A stretch of 64,000 nucleotides of DNA from NCBI RefSeq assembly GCF_001270745.1, contig NZ_KQ434753.1, forward strand, positions 465,155 through 529,154, written 5' to 3'. Below the pieces are notes generated by a model, which was given only the letters and a program-made list of their open reading frames with translations, was not told the origin of the DNA and ran no database searches. Position numbers and translations under genes: made by a program. Origin of the DNA: Jiangella muralis. GTDB lineage: Bacteria > Actinomycetota > Actinomycetes > Jiangellales > Jiangellaceae. This document shows, in pieces, positions 17,023 to 25,532 of the stretch (positions are counted from its first letter, which is position 1; each line of letters opens with the position of its first letter).

Positions 17023-18333
17023 TCAGCCGACCGGGTAGGCCTGCCGGAACAGCTCGTCCGGGTCGTAGCTCGCCTTGACGGCGGCCAGCCGGCGGCTGGT
17101 CTCCGGCGGGTACAGCTCGGCCACGTCGGCCGGGTCGAGCGAGCTCATCAGGTTGCCGTAGGCGCCGCGGGTGTGCGGGGCGAGCGTCGCCCAGTAGGCG
17201 TCGAACGCCGCGCGCGCCTCCGGCGCCGGTGACAGCGCGACGGCCGACAGGAAGGCTTCGCTGTCGCGGTGGGCGAACGCCGTCTCGGTGCCGGCCACCC
17301 GGGCGACGGCGCCGCCCAGCGCGCGCACCTGGCCGACGACCGGCGGACCGGCGGTCAGCCCGGCCAGGTAGGCGTCGATCAGCTCGTCGCTGAGGTCCGT
17401 GGTCAAACGGTTCCTCGCCAGCGGCGGCGCGCCGCCCGGCGGCACCGGAGGCGGCGGGGCGAGGATCTCGCCGTACGGCCGGACCCGCAGGTCCAGGACG
17501 GTCGCGTCGCCGAGCCGGAGCAGCGGCTCGACCACCGCCTCGGCCGCCTCGGCGTCGCCGTGCGCCACGCAGACGCCGATCAGCAGCGACTGCGGCGCGA
17601 AGCCGTCCGGCAGCAGCACCATCATCGACGTCAGCTCGTCCGGCGCCGCGCGCATGGCGTCGCGCCAGCCACGCAGGACGGCGGGTGCGTCGCCGCGCGG
17701 GTAGCCGATGTGCCCGAAGTACACCTCCGGCACCGGCTGGGCGATCACCTCGAACGCGGTGACGACGGCGAAGGCGCCGCCACCGCCGCGCAGCGCCCAG
17801 AACAGGTCGGCGTTCTCGGCGGCGCTGGCCCGCAGCACGCGGCCGTCGGCGGTGACGACCTCGGCCGCGACCACGGCGTCGATGGTGAGGCCGAACCGGC
17901 GCACCATCCAGCCGATGCCGCCGCCGAGGATCAGCCCGCCGACGCCGACGTCGGTGGTGTCGCCGGAGGAGATCACCAGGCCGTGCGGTTTCAGCGCCTC
18001 GGTGACGGCGGCCCAGCGCGCCCCGGCGCCGACGCGGACCAGGTGGCGGTCCGCGTCCAGCACCTCGACGCCGTCGAGCGGGCCGAGGTCGAGCACGATG
18101 CCGCCGTCGTTGGTGGCGAAGCCGGGGAACCCGTGCCCGCCGCTGCGCACGGACAGCAGGAGGTCGTGCTCGCGGGCGGCGGCGAGGGCGCGGCGGACGT
18201 CGTCGATGGTGTGGGCCCGCACGATCAGGGCCGGGCTGCCCTGACGCTGGTAGGTGTTGCGGTGGGTGTCGTACGCGTCGTCGCCGGGGCGGATCAGCTC
18301 GCCGTCGACGACCAGTGTGGATACGTCGCTCAT
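17023..18333 (-). CDS. FAD-binding oxidoreductase, berberine-bridge-enzyme-like
   Basis: 436 residues. The N-terminal PCMH-type FAD domain has RSGGHGF, whose His is the usual covalent FAD-attachment residue. GDTTDVGVGGLILGGGIGW occupies the position where bicovalent family members have a Cys, and the Cys is absent here, so single attachment is expected. The C-terminal segment (NLMSSLDPADVAELYPPETSRRLAAVKASYDPDELFR) matches the BBE motif. No signal peptide is seen. It lies 42 bp after the ECF sigma gene on the same strand and is likely part of that operon. The substrate is unknown. Confidence 0.87.
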   Translation of the reverse strand: MSDVSTLVVDGELIRPGDDAYDTHRNTYQRQGSPALIVRAHTIDDVRRALAAAREHDLLLSVRSGGHGFPGFATNDGGIVLDLGPLDGVEVLDADRHLVRVGAGARWAAVTEALKPHGLVISSGDTTDVGVGGLILGGGIGWMVRRFGLTIDAVVAAEVVTADGRVLRASAAENADLFWALRGGGGAFAVVTAFEVIAQPVPEVYFGHIGYPRGDAPAVLRGWRDAMRAAPDELTSMMVLLPDGFAPQSLLIGVCVAHGDAEAAEAVVEPLLRLGDATVLDLRVRPYGEILAPPPPVPPGGAPPLARNRLTTDLSDELIDAYLAGLTAGPPVVGQVRALGGAVARVAGTETAFAHRDSEAFLSAVALSPAPEARAAFDAYWATLAPHTRGAYGNLMSSLDPADVAELYPPETSRRLAAVKASYDPDELFRQAYPVG

Positions 18334-18375
18334 ACCGGGTCGACGAACGAGCGGCCGCCCAGGGGACGGCCCGGG

Positions 18376-19539
18376 TCAGAGTTCTTCCAGCCGCCGGGTG
18401 AGGAACCGCCGCTCCGGCGTCGTCGTGGCGAGGTCGAGCGCGCGCCGGTACGCCGCACCCGCCTCGGCGTCGCGGCCCAGCCGGCGCAGCAGCTCGCCGC
18501 GGGTGGAGTGGAAGTACAGGTAGCCGTCGAGGTCGAGGCGGTCGACGGCGCTCAGTGCGGCGGCGGGGTCGCCGGCCTGGGCCAGCGCCACGGCCCGGTT
18601 CAGCTCGACCACCGGCGAGCCGGTCAGCTCGGCCAGCCGGCGGTACAGCCCGGCCACCCGCGGCCAGTCGATCCGCTCGCGGGTCTGCAAGGACGCGATG
18701 GCCGCCTGCAGCACGTACGGCCCGCCGCCGCCCAGCTCGATCGCGCGGTTCAGCTCGGCGCGGCCGGCCGCCAGCAGCGTCCCGTCCCACAGCGAGCGGT
18801 CCTGGTCCTCGAGCAGCACGAGGTCGTCGCCGTCGAACCGGGCGGCCTGACGGGCCTGGTGGATCAGCATCAGCGCGACCAGCCCGTGCACCTCGGGCTG
18901 GTCGTCCAGCAGCGCGGCCAGCACCCGGCCCAGCCGGATCGCCTCGGCGCCGAGGTCGACGCGGCCGCTGTAGCCCTCGTTGTAGATCAGGTAGATGATC
19001 GCCAGCACGGCGTCGAGGCGGTCCGGCAGCAGCCGCTCGTCCGGCACCGCGAACGGGATGCCGGCCGCCTTGATCTTGGCCTTGGCCCGGGTCAGCCGGC
19101 GCTTCATCGTCTCCTCGGAGACCAGGAAGGCGCGGGCGATGTCGGCGGTCTCGAGGCCGCCGAGCGCGCGCAGCGTCAGCGCCACCTGCCCCTCCAGCGC
19201 CAGCGCCGGGTGGCAGCAGGTGAAGATCAGTCCGAGCCGCTCGTCCTTGATCACGGTGTCGTCGAACTCGTCCATGGTGGCCTCCGGTGCCGGCAGGAGG
19301 TGCAGCTTCTCGGCCAGCGTCCGCTCGCGGCGGATGCGGTCGATCGCCCGGTTGCGCGCCGTCGTCACCAGCCACGCGGCCGGGTTGTCGGGCGCGCCCG
19401 TCTCGGGCCAGCGCGCGGCGGCGATGGCGAACGCCTCCTGCGCGGCCTCCTCCGCGCGGTCGAGGTCGCCGAGGTACCCGGCGAGCGAGGCCAGCACCCG
19501 GCCCCACTCGTCGCGGAAGATCTCGTCGAGCGCCGTCAG
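18376..19539 (-). CDS. ECF42-type RNA polymerase sigma factor with C-terminal TPR-like domain
   Basis: The homologous protein starts LTALDEIFRDEWGRV, which I place at CTG 19539, overlapping the DGPF stop (CTGA). No ATG, GTG or TTG lies in frame upstream of GTG 19497, and that start would delete the first helix of region 2. Region 2 (AEEAAQEAFAIAAARWP), region 4 (ADIARAFLVSEETMKRRLTRAKAKIK) and a long helical C-terminus (ELNRAVALAQAGDPAAALSAVD and the tail around RGELLRRLG) match ECF42, whose C-terminal domain replaces an anti-sigma factor. It pairs with the DGPF gene, the known ECF42 partner. Confidence 0.85.
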   Translation of the reverse strand: MTALDEIFRDEWGRVLASLAGYLGDLDRAEEAAQEAFAIAAARWPETGAPDNPAAWLVTTARNRAIDRIRRERTLAEKLHLLPAPEATMDEFDDTVIKDERLGLIFTCCHPALALEGQVALTLRALGGLETADIARAFLVSEETMKRRLTRAKAKIKAAGIPFAVPDERLLPDRLDAVLAIIYLIYNEGYSGRVDLGAEAIRLGRVLAALLDDQPEVHGLVALMLIHQARQAARFDGDDLVLLEDQDRSLWDGTLLAAGRAELNRAIELGGGGPYVLQAAIASLQTRERIDWPRVAGLYRRLAELTGSPVVELNRAVALAQAGDPAAALSAVDRLDLDGYLYFHSTRGELLRRLGRDAEAGAAYRRALDLATTTPERRFLTRRLEEL

Positions 19540-19877
19540 CGCAGCCCCACCAGCGGCCGCACCTCGACGACGCCGCCGTGGCGGGCCACCGGGATGGCCG
19601 CGGCCAGCTCGATGGCCTCGTCGAGGTTCGCCGCCTCGATCAGGCAGATGCCGCCGAGCACCTCTTTGGTGTCGGCGAACGGCCCGTCGGTCAGCAACGT
19701 CCGGCCGCCGGCCACCCGGACGCTGGTCGCGGTCTCGGCCGGCTGCAGTTGCGCGCCACTGAGGAACCGGCGATCGCCGCGCAGGGCCTCGTACTCGGCC
19801 CTCACCGCGGCCCGCTCGGCGTCGGACAACTCGGCCTCGTGGCCGGGCTCGGCGTAGAACATCAGGGCGTACTGCAT
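19536..19877 (-). CDS. YCII/DGPF-domain protein, ECF42 partner
   Basis: 113 residues with the family's TDGPFADTKEVLGG motif in a YciI-like ferredoxin fold. DGPF proteins are regularly encoded beside ECF42 sigma factors; their biochemical role is not settled. The start ATG 19877 follows a GGAGG site. The stop overlaps the sigma start, indicating translational coupling. Confidence 0.9.
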   Translation of the reverse strand: MQYALMFYAEPGHEAELSDAERAAVRAEYEALRGDRRFLSGAQLQPAETATSVRVAGGRTLLTDGPFADTKEVLGGICLIEAANLDEAIELAAAIPVARHGGVVEVRPLVGLR

Positions 19878-19909
19878 GGAAACCTCCGAAGGCGCGCTCT
19901 CACCACTAT

Positions 19910-19936
19910 GACGAAGCAGCGGCCCGGAATGGGACA
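19910..19936 (-). promoter_or_regulatory. Candidate ECF42-dependent promoter of the DGPF-sigma operon
   Basis: On the minus strand TGTCCC (19931-19936) is followed after 17 bp by CGTC (19910-19913), about 33 bp before the DGPF start. From memory, ECF42 promoters have a TGTCGA-like -35 and a CGTC-like -10, so this would be autoregulation. The match is partial at -35. Confidence 0.4.
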
Positions 19937-19945
19937 GCGTCGGGA

Positions 19946-21888
19946 CTATTGCCTCACGATGCGCGCCTCCCGCGGGCCGAGCACCAGCTCCTCGCCCCGC
20001 CAGACCACCCGGCGGTCGTCGCCGCGGTGGTTGAGCAGGAAGGTGGCGTCGCCGCGGACGATCGCCTCGACGCCGTCGGCGCTGCGGTCGAGGACGCCGC
20101 CGACCCCAGCGGCGTCGAGCAGGGCGCCGGCCACCCGGCCGAGGCCGGCCGCGTCGGGGTGGGTGGCGACGTACCAGGCGGAGCCGGAGCCGACGCTGTT
20201 GCGGGTGACGGCCGGCCAGCCGGCGACGTCACCGGCGGCGAAGGTGGCCAGGACGTCGGCGCCGTCGGCGTGGGTGTACTCGCTCCACAGCCGGCCGGTG
20301 AGCGGGCCCAGCTCGCCGTCGACGGGGATGTCCGGTGGCTCGGCGCCCGGCGGGCCGGCCAGCGGCGCGAACTCCTCGACGCGGACGCCCAGCGTGGTGG
20401 CCAGCGGGCCGAGGTAGCCGGACGGGTGGACGTGCAGCGACTCGTCGAGGACGCCGGACTGGAACGTGACCGCCAGCGCGCCACCCGACGCCGCGAACGC
20501 GTGCAGGCCGTCGAGGGCGGCGGCGTCCGCGGCGAACAGGACCGGCGCCACGACCAGCCGGTACGCCGAGAGGTCGGCGCCGGGCCGGACGAAGTCGACC
20601 GTCACCGACCGGTCCCAGAACGCCCGGTACCAGTCGGTGACGATGCCGAGGTAGCTCAGCGCCGTCGGCCGGGACGGCTGCTCCAGCGCCCACCAGGAGG
20701 TCCAGTCGAACACGATCGCGACGCGGGCCGGCACCGGCTGCCGCTCCAGCCACCCGAGGGTGCCCAGTTCGGCGCCGAGCGCCTCGACCTCGCGGTAGAT
20801 CCGGGTGTCCGGCCCGCCGTGCGGCACCATCGCGGAGTGGAAGGTCTCGGCGCCGCTGGCCGCCTGCCGCCACTGGAAGTACATGATCCCGTCCGCGCCG
20901 CGGGCCAGCGCCTGCATGGACAGCACCCGGTTGCCGCCCGGCGGCTCGGCGCGTTGCGCGGCCGCCAGTTCACCGCGCTCGGCGCCTGCTCCATCAGCAC
21001 CCACGGCCGGTCGCCCGCCAGCGAGCGCATGAGGTCGCGACCCAGCGCGGCGGTGGCCGGCGAGTCCGGGTCGGCCGGGTCCGGGTAGCTGTCGTCGGAG
21101 ACGAAGTCGACCTCCTCGGCCCACCGCCAGTAGTCCAGCGCCCGGAACGGCCCCATGAAGTTGGTGGTGATCGGCACGCCCGGGCTGAACTCGCGCAGGA
21201 TCGCCGCCTCGGCCCGGTGCAGGTCGAGCAGCGCGTCGGAGCTGAACCGGTCGAAGTCGAGCACCTGGGCCGGGTTGAGCAGCGTCGGCGCGGCCCGTGG
21301 CGGCTCGATCTCGTCGAAGTTCGCGTAGCGCTGCGACCAGAAGGCCGTCCCCCACGCCGCGTTCAGCGCGTCGACGGTCTCGTACCGCGCGCGCAGCCAC
21401 GCCCGGAACGCGTCGGCGGCGTGCTCGCCGTAGCAGCGGCTCACGTGGCAGCCGAACTCGTTGTTGACGTGCCAGGCGACCAGCGCCGGATGCGAGCCGT
21501 AGCGCTCGGCCAGCGCCCGCACCAGCCGCCCGGCCAGCCGCCGGTAGCTGGGCGAGTGCGGGCTGTAGTGCTGCCGGCTGCCGCCGCCGAGCCGCACACC
21601 GTCGGCCGTCACCGGCGCGATGTCCGGGTAGCCGCGCAGCGCCCACGGCGGGGGCGACGCCGTCGCGGTGGCGAGGTCGACGCCGATGCCGCCCGCGTGC
21701 AGCCGGCCGAGCACGTCGTCGAGCCACTCGAACTCGAACCGGCCGTCCTCCGGCTCCAGCTGCGCCCACGAGAACACCCCGACCGTCGCGACGGTGACGC
21801 CCGCGCGGCCCATGAGCCGCACGTCCTCGTCCCAGACCTCGCGGGGCCACTGCTCCGGGTTGTAGTCGCCGCCGAACCAGAGCGTCAT
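19946..21888 (-). pseudogene. GH42 beta-galactosidase interrupted by a single-base frameshift
   Basis: The gene starts at ATG 21888 (GGGGGAG upstream) with MTLWFGGDYNPEQWP, typical of GH42. The N-terminal part has the acid/base motif AWHVNNEFGC. The frame holds to LMEQAPSAVNWRPRNAPSR, then homology jumps to another frame (PPGGNRVLSMQALARGADG) around 20937-20951 and continues through the trimerisation and C-terminal domains to TAG at 19946. One extra base there would restore a protein of about 647 residues, the usual size. It is either a recent inactivation or a sequencing error in a GC run. It lies 55 bp after the GntR gene, probably in the same transcript. Confidence 0.85.
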
Positions 21889-21943
21889 CGGGTGCTCCCC
21901 CTCGTTCCGTGAACCCGGCATCGTCGGCACGCTGCTCGACCGA

Positions 21944-22705
21944 TCACCGCGGGTAGGCGCTGGCGGTGAGGTAGAGGGCGTCGGGGCGGAAGACCAGGCG
22001 GCCGAGGGCGATGATGCGCTCGTCGTCGCCGAACAGCCGGCAGTGCACGACCAGCAGCGGCGCGCCGGGCGCCACGTCCAGCTCCGCGGCCAGCTCACCC
22101 GTGGCGGCGATGGCCGTGACGGAGTGGTCGCTGCGCACCAGCGGGACGTGCTCGACGTCGCGGAAGAACGTGGTGACGCCGTCGGTCAGCGAGTTGATGC
22201 GCACCTCGTGGCCGTTCAGCGTGGCCGGCAGCGTGTGCTCGACCAATGCCGCGGCGACGCCGTCGACGTCGTAGGAGCGGCTGACCCGGAACACCGGCGC
22301 GCCCGCGGCCAGGCCCAGCAGCGGGCCGCTCTCGTCGTCGGCGGCCTCACGGTGCACGCTGACCATGCGCACGTCGTGCCCGGCGCCGGCGCCGCCGAGG
22401 ATGCTCGACACCGAGCAGATGTAGTCGATCGGGTACGCGATGGCGCGGTCGAGCGTGACCCGCTGCGGCGCCGTGATCAGCGTGCCCACCCGCCGCCGCC
22501 GCTCGATCTCGCCGGCCGCCTCGAGTGTGGCCAGCGCCTCGCGCAAGGTGCCGCGGGACGTGCCGAGCTGCTCGCTCAGCTCCTTCTCCGGCGGCAGGCG
22601 GTCGCCACCGCGGGCGCGCTCCTCGGCGATCAGCGCCCGCAGCCTCGACGTGACGGTGTCGACGCGCGGCCGGCGGACCGCGTCGGACGTGCTCGAAAGC
22701 GTCAT
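21944..22705 (-). CDS. GntR/HutC-family transcriptional regulator with UTRA domain
   Basis: 253 residues from ATG 22705. The winged helix has LPPEKELSEQLGTSRGTLREALATLEAAGEI, followed by a UTRA effector domain (ARG-rich wing, VFRVSRSYDVDG, LVVHCRLFGDDERIIALGRLVF). It reads away from an SsuABC-like transporter and towards the disrupted beta-galactosidase. Two TGGTTC(A/G)ACCA palindromes lie in the divergent spacer, so it probably controls both directions. The effector is unknown. Confidence 0.87.
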   Translation of the reverse strand: MTLSSTSDAVRRPRVDTVTSRLRALIAEERARGGDRLPPEKELSEQLGTSRGTLREALATLEAAGEIERRRRVGTLITAPQRVTLDRAIAYPIDYICSVSSILGGAGAGHDVRMVSVHREAADDESGPLLGLAAGAPVFRVSRSYDVDGVAAALVEHTLPATLNGHEVRINSLTDGVTTFFRDVEHVPLVRSDHSVTAIAATGELAAELDVAPGAPLLVVHCRLFGDDERIIALGRLVFRPDALYLTASAYPR

Positions 22706-22727
22706 CAGACCATGATCCTCTCGTGAA

Positions 22728-22738
22728 TGGTTCGACCA
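22728..22738. promoter_or_regulatory. Operator-like palindrome TGGTTCGACCA near the GntR start
   Basis: An 11-bp palindrome 23 bp upstream of the GntR start codon, next to a TATATGG sequence on the minus strand that could be a -10. Its core matches the site at 22841, and TGGTNNNACCA is a common GntR-type operator shape. Autoregulation is inferred. Confidence 0.5.
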
Positions 22739-22778
22739 TATAGCCATGATCCCTACGGCACAACCCCATTGCTGCGGC

Positions 22779-22807
22779 TTGACGACCAGATCAAGGCAGC
22801 GTAAAAA
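22779..22807 (+). promoter_or_regulatory. Candidate sigma-70-type promoter of the SsuABC-like operon
   Basis: TTGACG (22779-22784) and TAAAAA (22802-22807) are separated by 17 bp, in an unusually AT-rich stretch for this genome. A start near 22814 would put the second operator palindrome (22841) in the leader. Confidence 0.5.
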
Positions 22808-22840
22808 GGTCCACAACTTTCCCCGGTCTTAATCGCCTTA

Positions 22841-22853
22841 TTGGTTCAACCAA
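22841..22853. promoter_or_regulatory. Operator-like palindrome TTGGTTCAACCAA ahead of the transporter operon
   Basis: A perfect 13-bp palindrome (odd centre) sharing its core with 22728-22738. It overlaps the AAAGGAG ribosome site of the small leader ORF, so a bound repressor would block transcription through the leader. Confidence 0.5.
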
Positions 22854-22863
22854 AGGAGCGTTC

Positions 22864-22899
22864 ATGATCGCCACGCACGCGCCGCGGAGGGCGTCGTGA
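22864..22899 (+). CDS. Possible 11-codon leader ORF upstream of the permease
   Basis: ATG 22864 has the best ribosome site in the spacer (AAAGGAG, 5 bp spacing). It encodes MIATHAPRRAS and stops at TGA 22897-22899, which overlaps the GTG start of the permease (GTGA). This arrangement could couple permease translation to the leader. No residue is strongly enriched, so classical attenuation is not evident. It may be fortuitous. Confidence 0.35.
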   Translation: MIATHAPRRAS

Positions 22900-23723
22900 C
22901 GGGAGCCGGCGCCGACGCCGGCCGGTACGGCCCCGCGCTGCGGGTCCGCCGGTTCGACCTCGGCGCCCGGCTGGGCCGGTTGGGACTCGGCGCCGCCGGG
23001 TTCGCCGTCGTCGGCGTGGCCTGGCACCTGATGGCCATCGGCGAGGTGTTCGGCACCGGCCTGTTGCCGACGCCGGTCGAGGTCGGCCGGGTCATCGTCG
23101 ACGGGCTCGGCAACGGGCTGCTCGACGACCTGCTGATCAGCTTCCGCCGGGTCCTCATCGGCGTCGGGCTGGGCCTGGCCATCGCCGCGCCGATCGGCTT
23201 CGTGCTCGGCTGGTTCGGCATCGCCCGGGCGATGTTCAACCCGCTGGTGAACTTCCTCCGGGCGCTGCCGCCGATCGCGCTGGTGCCGCTGGTCATCGTC
23301 TACTTCGGCATCGGCGAGCTGTCGCGCGGCATCGTCCTGGTCTGGGCCGCGTTCTTCGCGACCATCGTCATCGTCTACGAGGGCGTGGCGGCCATGGAGG
23401 AGAAGTACGTGCGCGCCGCCCAGACGCTCGGCGCGACCCGGTTCGAGATCCTCGCCAAGGTCGTGTTCCCGCTCTCGGTGCCGCACATCATGACGGCGGC
23501 CCGGGTCTCGCTCGGCATCGGCTGGGCGTCGCTGGTCGCGGCCGAGCTGGTCGCCGCGCAGCAGGGCCTCGGCGCCGTCATCCAGAACGCGAGCAACTTC
23601 CTCGACATCCCGACGGTCTACGCCGGGATCATTCTGATCGGCGTCTGCGCGCTGGTCATGGACACCGGGATCCGGATGCTCTCGGCCTACGTCGTTCGCT
23701 GGCAGGACAGGGGAAGCCGATGA
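22896..23723 (+). CDS. ABC transporter permease, SsuC/TauC (sulfonate/nitrate) family
   Basis: 275 residues from GTG 22896 with CGGAGGG at 22885-22891. It has about six membrane helices, the family's N-terminal part (GTGLLPTPVEVGRVIVDGL) and the EAA loop around RAAQTLGATRFEILAKVVFP. It begins a four-gene run: permease, ATPase, binding protein, sulfatase. The sulfatase suggests the cargo is a sulfate ester or sulfonate. Confidence 0.9.
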   Translation: MTGAGADAGRYGPALRVRRFDLGARLGRLGLGAAGFAVVGVAWHLMAIGEVFGTGLLPTPVEVGRVIVDGLGNGLLDDLLISFRRVLIGVGLGLAIAAPIGFVLGWFGIARAMFNPLVNFLRALPPIALVPLVIVYFGIGELSRGIVLVWAAFFATIVIVYEGVAAMEEKYVRAAQTLGATRFEILAKVVFPLSVPHIMTAARVSLGIGWASLVAAELVAAQQGLGAVIQNASNFLDIPTVYAGIILIGVCALVMDTGIRMLSAYVVRWQDRGSR

Positions 23724-24493
23724 CCCACCCCACCACCACGACCCGCGGGCTGACCGTCCGCGGCGTCAGCAAGGACTTCGGCAACGTCAACGTCCTGCGC
23801 GACGTCGACCTCGACATCGCCGAAGGCGAGTTCGTCGCGGTCGTCGGGCCCAGCGGCTCGGGCAAGAGCACGTTGCTCAACGCGATCGCCGGCTTCGTCA
23901 CGCCGGACCGGGGCGAGCTGCTGGTGAACGGCGAGCCGGTGCGCGGACCAGGGCCGTCGCGGTGCGTCGTGTTCCAGGAGTACGCGATCTTCCCGTGGCT
24001 GACGGTGCGCCGGAACATCGACTTCGGTACCCGGCTGCGCGCGTGGAAGGGCACCCGGCAGGAGCGCGCCCGCGTCACCCAGCGCTACCTGGACATGATG
24101 GGCCTCACCGACTTCGCCGACGCGCTGCCGAAGACGCTGTCCGGCGGCATGCGCCAGCGCGTCGCCATCGCCCGCGCGTACGCCGTCGACCCCGAGATCC
24201 TGCTGATGGACGAGCCGTTCGCGGCGCTCGACGCGCAGACCCGCGAGCAGATGCAGGAGGCGCTGGTCGACATCAACCAGCGCGAACGGCGCACCGTCCT
24301 GTTCGTCACCCACCAGGTGGAAGAGGCGATCTTCCTGGCCGACCGGGTCGTCGTCATGAGCGCGCGACCCGCGACCGTGCAGGAGATCGTCGACGTCCCG
24401 TGGGGCGACCGGCGCACCCACGAGATCAAGACCGAGCCGGAATTCGTCCGGCTGCGCCGGCACATCGAGACCCTACTGCGTTCGAGGAGATGA
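23720..24493 (+). CDS. ABC transporter ATP-binding protein, SsuB/TauB family
   Basis: 257 residues from ATG 23720 (ATGA overlap). Walker A is GPSGSGKST, the Q-loop is VVFQEYAIFPWL, the signature is LSGGMRQRVAIA, Walker B is LLMDEPFAALDA and the switch is FVTHQVEEAIFLADRV. The EYAIFPW and DEPFAALDAQTR segments are characteristic of nitrate/sulfonate/taurine ATPases. Confidence 0.92.
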   Translation: MTHPTTTTRGLTVRGVSKDFGNVNVLRDVDLDIAEGEFVAVVGPSGSGKSTLLNAIAGFVTPDRGELLVNGEPVRGPGPSRCVVFQEYAIFPWLTVRRNIDFGTRLRAWKGTRQERARVTQRYLDMMGLTDFADALPKTLSGGMRQRVAIARAYAVDPEILLMDEPFAALDAQTREQMQEALVDINQRERRTVLFVTHQVEEAIFLADRVVVMSARPATVQEIVDVPWGDRRTHEIKTEPEFVRLRRHIETLLRSRR

Positions 24494-24495
24494 TC

Positions 24496-25512
24496 ATGCG
24501 GACGACGACGTCTGCGGCCGTGGCCGGATTTGCCGCGCTCGGCCTGCTGCTCACCGCTTGCGGCGGTGACGACGGCGACAGCGCCAGCACCGAGGGCGGC
24601 ACCGAGACCGTCCGGATCGGCTACATCCCCGGCCCGGCGCCGGCCATGAACCTGCTGCTGGCCGACGAGCGCGGCTACTTCGCCGAGCAGGATCTGGAGG
24701 TCGAGCTGACCCCGTTCCAGACCGGCATCTCGCTGTCCAACGCGCTCACCGGCGGCAGCATCGACGTCGGCGTCATGGGCGCCGTCGTCGCGAACTTCCC
24801 GGCCCGCGGGCAGGGCAAGCTGTTCCTGCTGAACAACCTCGAGGCCGACATCCAGCAGATCTGGGCGGCGCCCGGCTCCGGCATCGAGTCTGTGGCCGAC
24901 CTCGCCGGCCAGCAGGTCGCCACCACGACGGGGTCGGCGGCGCACCTGCTGCTGCACGTCGCGCTGGAGGCCGAGGGCGTCCCCGCCGACGACGTCGAGA
25001 TCGTCAACCTGGACATGCCCGCCGTCGCCAACACGTTCGTCACCGGCGGCGTGCCGGCGGCCGCGCTGTGGGCGCCGTTCGACGCGCAGGTCGAGGAGCA
25101 GTTGCCCGACGCGCAGCTGATCGCCACGTCGGCCGACTACGAGGACGCCGCCATCGCCGGCGGCTGGGTCGCCAACAACGACTACTACGACGGCCACAAG
25201 GACGCCCTCGCCCGGCTGGCCGAGGTGTGGCTGCGCTCGAACGAGGACCTCACCACCGATCGCGACGCCGCCGTCGCCGAGGCGTGCCCCCGGCTGGAGG
25301 AGTTCATGACCGCCGAGGACTGCGCCGAGATCTACGGCAAGACGCAGACCTACGGCAACGACGAGTGGGCCGCGCTCTACGAGGACGGCACCGCGCTCGA
25401 CTGGGTCGGCCGCATGGAGCAGGTGTTCGTCGACATCGGCGCGCTGCCCGAGTTCGTCGAGCCGGACACGTTCTTCGACACCTCCGTCTTCACCGACGCC
25501 GTCGCGTCCTGA
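24496..25512 (+). CDS. ABC transporter substrate-binding lipoprotein, SsuA/NMT1-like
   Basis: 338 residues from ATG 24496, chosen for GAGGAG at 24484-24489; an ATG at 24490 overlapping the previous stop is possible. A lipoprotein signal ends LLLTACGG, followed by an NMT1/SsuA-type domain (VRIGYIPGPAPAMNLLLADERGYF, GISLSNALTGGSIDVGVMGA, VTGGVPAAALWAPF). It would bind the substrate for the transporter and deliver it for hydrolysis by the adjacent sulfatase. Confidence 0.9.
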   Translation: MRTTTSAAVAGFAALGLLLTACGGDDGDSASTEGGTETVRIGYIPGPAPAMNLLLADERGYFAEQDLEVELTPFQTGISLSNALTGGSIDVGVMGAVVANFPARGQGKLFLLNNLEADIQQIWAAPGSGIESVADLAGQQVATTTGSAAHLLLHVALEAEGVPADDVEIVNLDMPAVANTFVTGGVPAAALWAPFDAQVEEQLPDAQLIATSADYEDAAIAGGWVANNDYYDGHKDALARLAEVWLRSNEDLTTDRDAAVAEACPRLEEFMTAEDCAEIYGKTQTYGNDEWAALYEDGTALDWVGRMEQVFVDIGALPEFVEPDTFFDTSVFTDAVAS

Positions 25513-25532
25513 CCCGAAGGAGATCCCCCGAC

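Noticed and set aside
17269..19857. 862-codon plus-strand frame across the FAD oxidase, sigma and DGPF genes
   Set aside because: It runs antisense to three recognisable genes and has low-complexity composition only.
20656..22098. Treating the two beta-galactosidase halves as separate genes
   Set aside because: The halves are collinear parts of one GH42 enzyme; the junction is explained by a single-base shift.
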